Part shown: one piece after another, positions 15,278-15,360 of the stretch
Layout of the letters: each line of letters begins with the position of its first letter
Numbering within the stretch: position 1 is the stretch's first letter
Source of the DNA: Betaproteobacteria bacterium
GTDB lineage: Bacteria > Pseudomonadota > Gammaproteobacteria > Burkholderiales > Burkholderiaceae_D
Assembly: GCA_015655165.1 (NCBI GenBank)
Contig: JAATFN010000400.1
Coordinates: forward strand, 1-15,360
DNA length: 15,360 nt
Direction: 5' to 3'
Position numbers and translations under genes: made by a program
Notes under the pieces: generated by a model
Database searches by the model: none
What the model saw: only the letters and a program-made list of their open reading frames with translations
What the model was told of the DNA's origin: nothing

Positions 15278-15305
15278 TTAAACGTTTAACCAACTGTGGT
15301 TAAAC
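15278..15305. promoter_or_regulatory. overlapping palindromes upstream of tsx, operator-like
   Basis: TTAAACGTTTAA (15278-15289) is a perfect 12-bp palindrome with the AAACGTTT centre seen in PurR-type LacI-family operators. It shares its right half with a second inverted repeat, GTTTAACC (15284-15291)-N6-GGTTAAAC (15298-15305). Three GTTTAA/TTAAAC half-sites thus sit within 28 bases, 14 bases upstream of the tsx start codon. A TAATAT sequence on the minus strand could be a -10 box next to them. Confidence 0.55.
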
Positions 15306-15316
15306 ACCCCCTGAAA

Positions 15317-15360
15317 TTAATTGATGACCTTCCCATTGACCTCGCCGCGCAATTGCCGCA
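15317..15360 (-). CDS. possible last codons of an upstream minus-strand gene, cut by the window edge
   Basis: On the minus strand one frame entering from the right edge reads RQLRGEVNGKVIN and ends at a TAA (15319-15317). This would be a reasonable protein C-terminus 53 bp upstream of tsx. Only 14 codons are visible, so it may be chance. If real, tsx may be part of a longer operon with an internal operator. Confidence 0.35.
   Translation of the reverse strand, partial: RQLRGEVNGKVIN

Overview
The window looks like a stretch of a moderately AT-rich proteobacterial chromosome. Multi-domain rhodanese, cysteine-dioxygenase-type cupin and PotABCD-type ABC genes grouped together suggest a betaproteobacterium of the Burkholderiales, perhaps an Alcaligenaceae or Oxalobacteraceae relative. 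This is judged from protein families only and is not certain. No rRNA, tRNA, CRISPR array, transposase or integrase was recognised.

Region 1 (1-4353, + strand) is a catabolic operon entering from the left edge. It holds the C-terminal part of an FAD-dependent amine/amino-acid oxidoreductase, an ArgH-like C-N lyase that departs from true argininosuccinate lyase at several motif positions, a short-chain dehydrogenase, and AldA, which closely matches the E. coli lactaldehyde/glycolaldehyde dehydrogenase as recalled. The operon ends in a perfect 15-bp hairpin followed by a canonical rho-independent terminator. A possible logic is that the lyase releases fumarate from an N-substituted aspartate, the flavoenzyme oxidises the remaining amine to an aldehyde, and AldA oxidises that to an acid.

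Region 2 (4364-13007, - strand) reads in this order: LysR-type regulator, a 206-bp promoter region with a LysR-box-like palindrome, a four-domain rhodanese with a single catalytic cysteine, a dienelactone-hydrolase-family enzyme, a complete PotD/A/B/C-type ABC importer, a cysteine-dioxygenase-like cupin and a Nudix hydrolase. Tight spacing and overlaps suggest one transcription unit. The best reading is uptake and breakdown of a small organosulfur compound: the importer brings it in, the hydrolase may process it, the cupin oxidises a thiol to a sulfinate, and the rhodanese handles sulfane sulfur. The substrate cannot be told from sequence.

Region 3 (13008-15360, - strand) starts with a 375-bp gene-free stretch carrying two minus-strand terminators. 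It is followed by a nucleoside-salvage pair: an outer-membrane nucleoside channel of the Tsx family and, downstream, a tandem-domain nucleoside 2-deoxyribosyltransferase-like protein whose second domain has lost the catalytic Glu. Upstream of tsx are overlapping palindromes built from GTTTAA/TTAAAC half-sites, with a centre resembling a PurR/LacI-family operator. The right edge may hold the last codons of another minus-strand gene.
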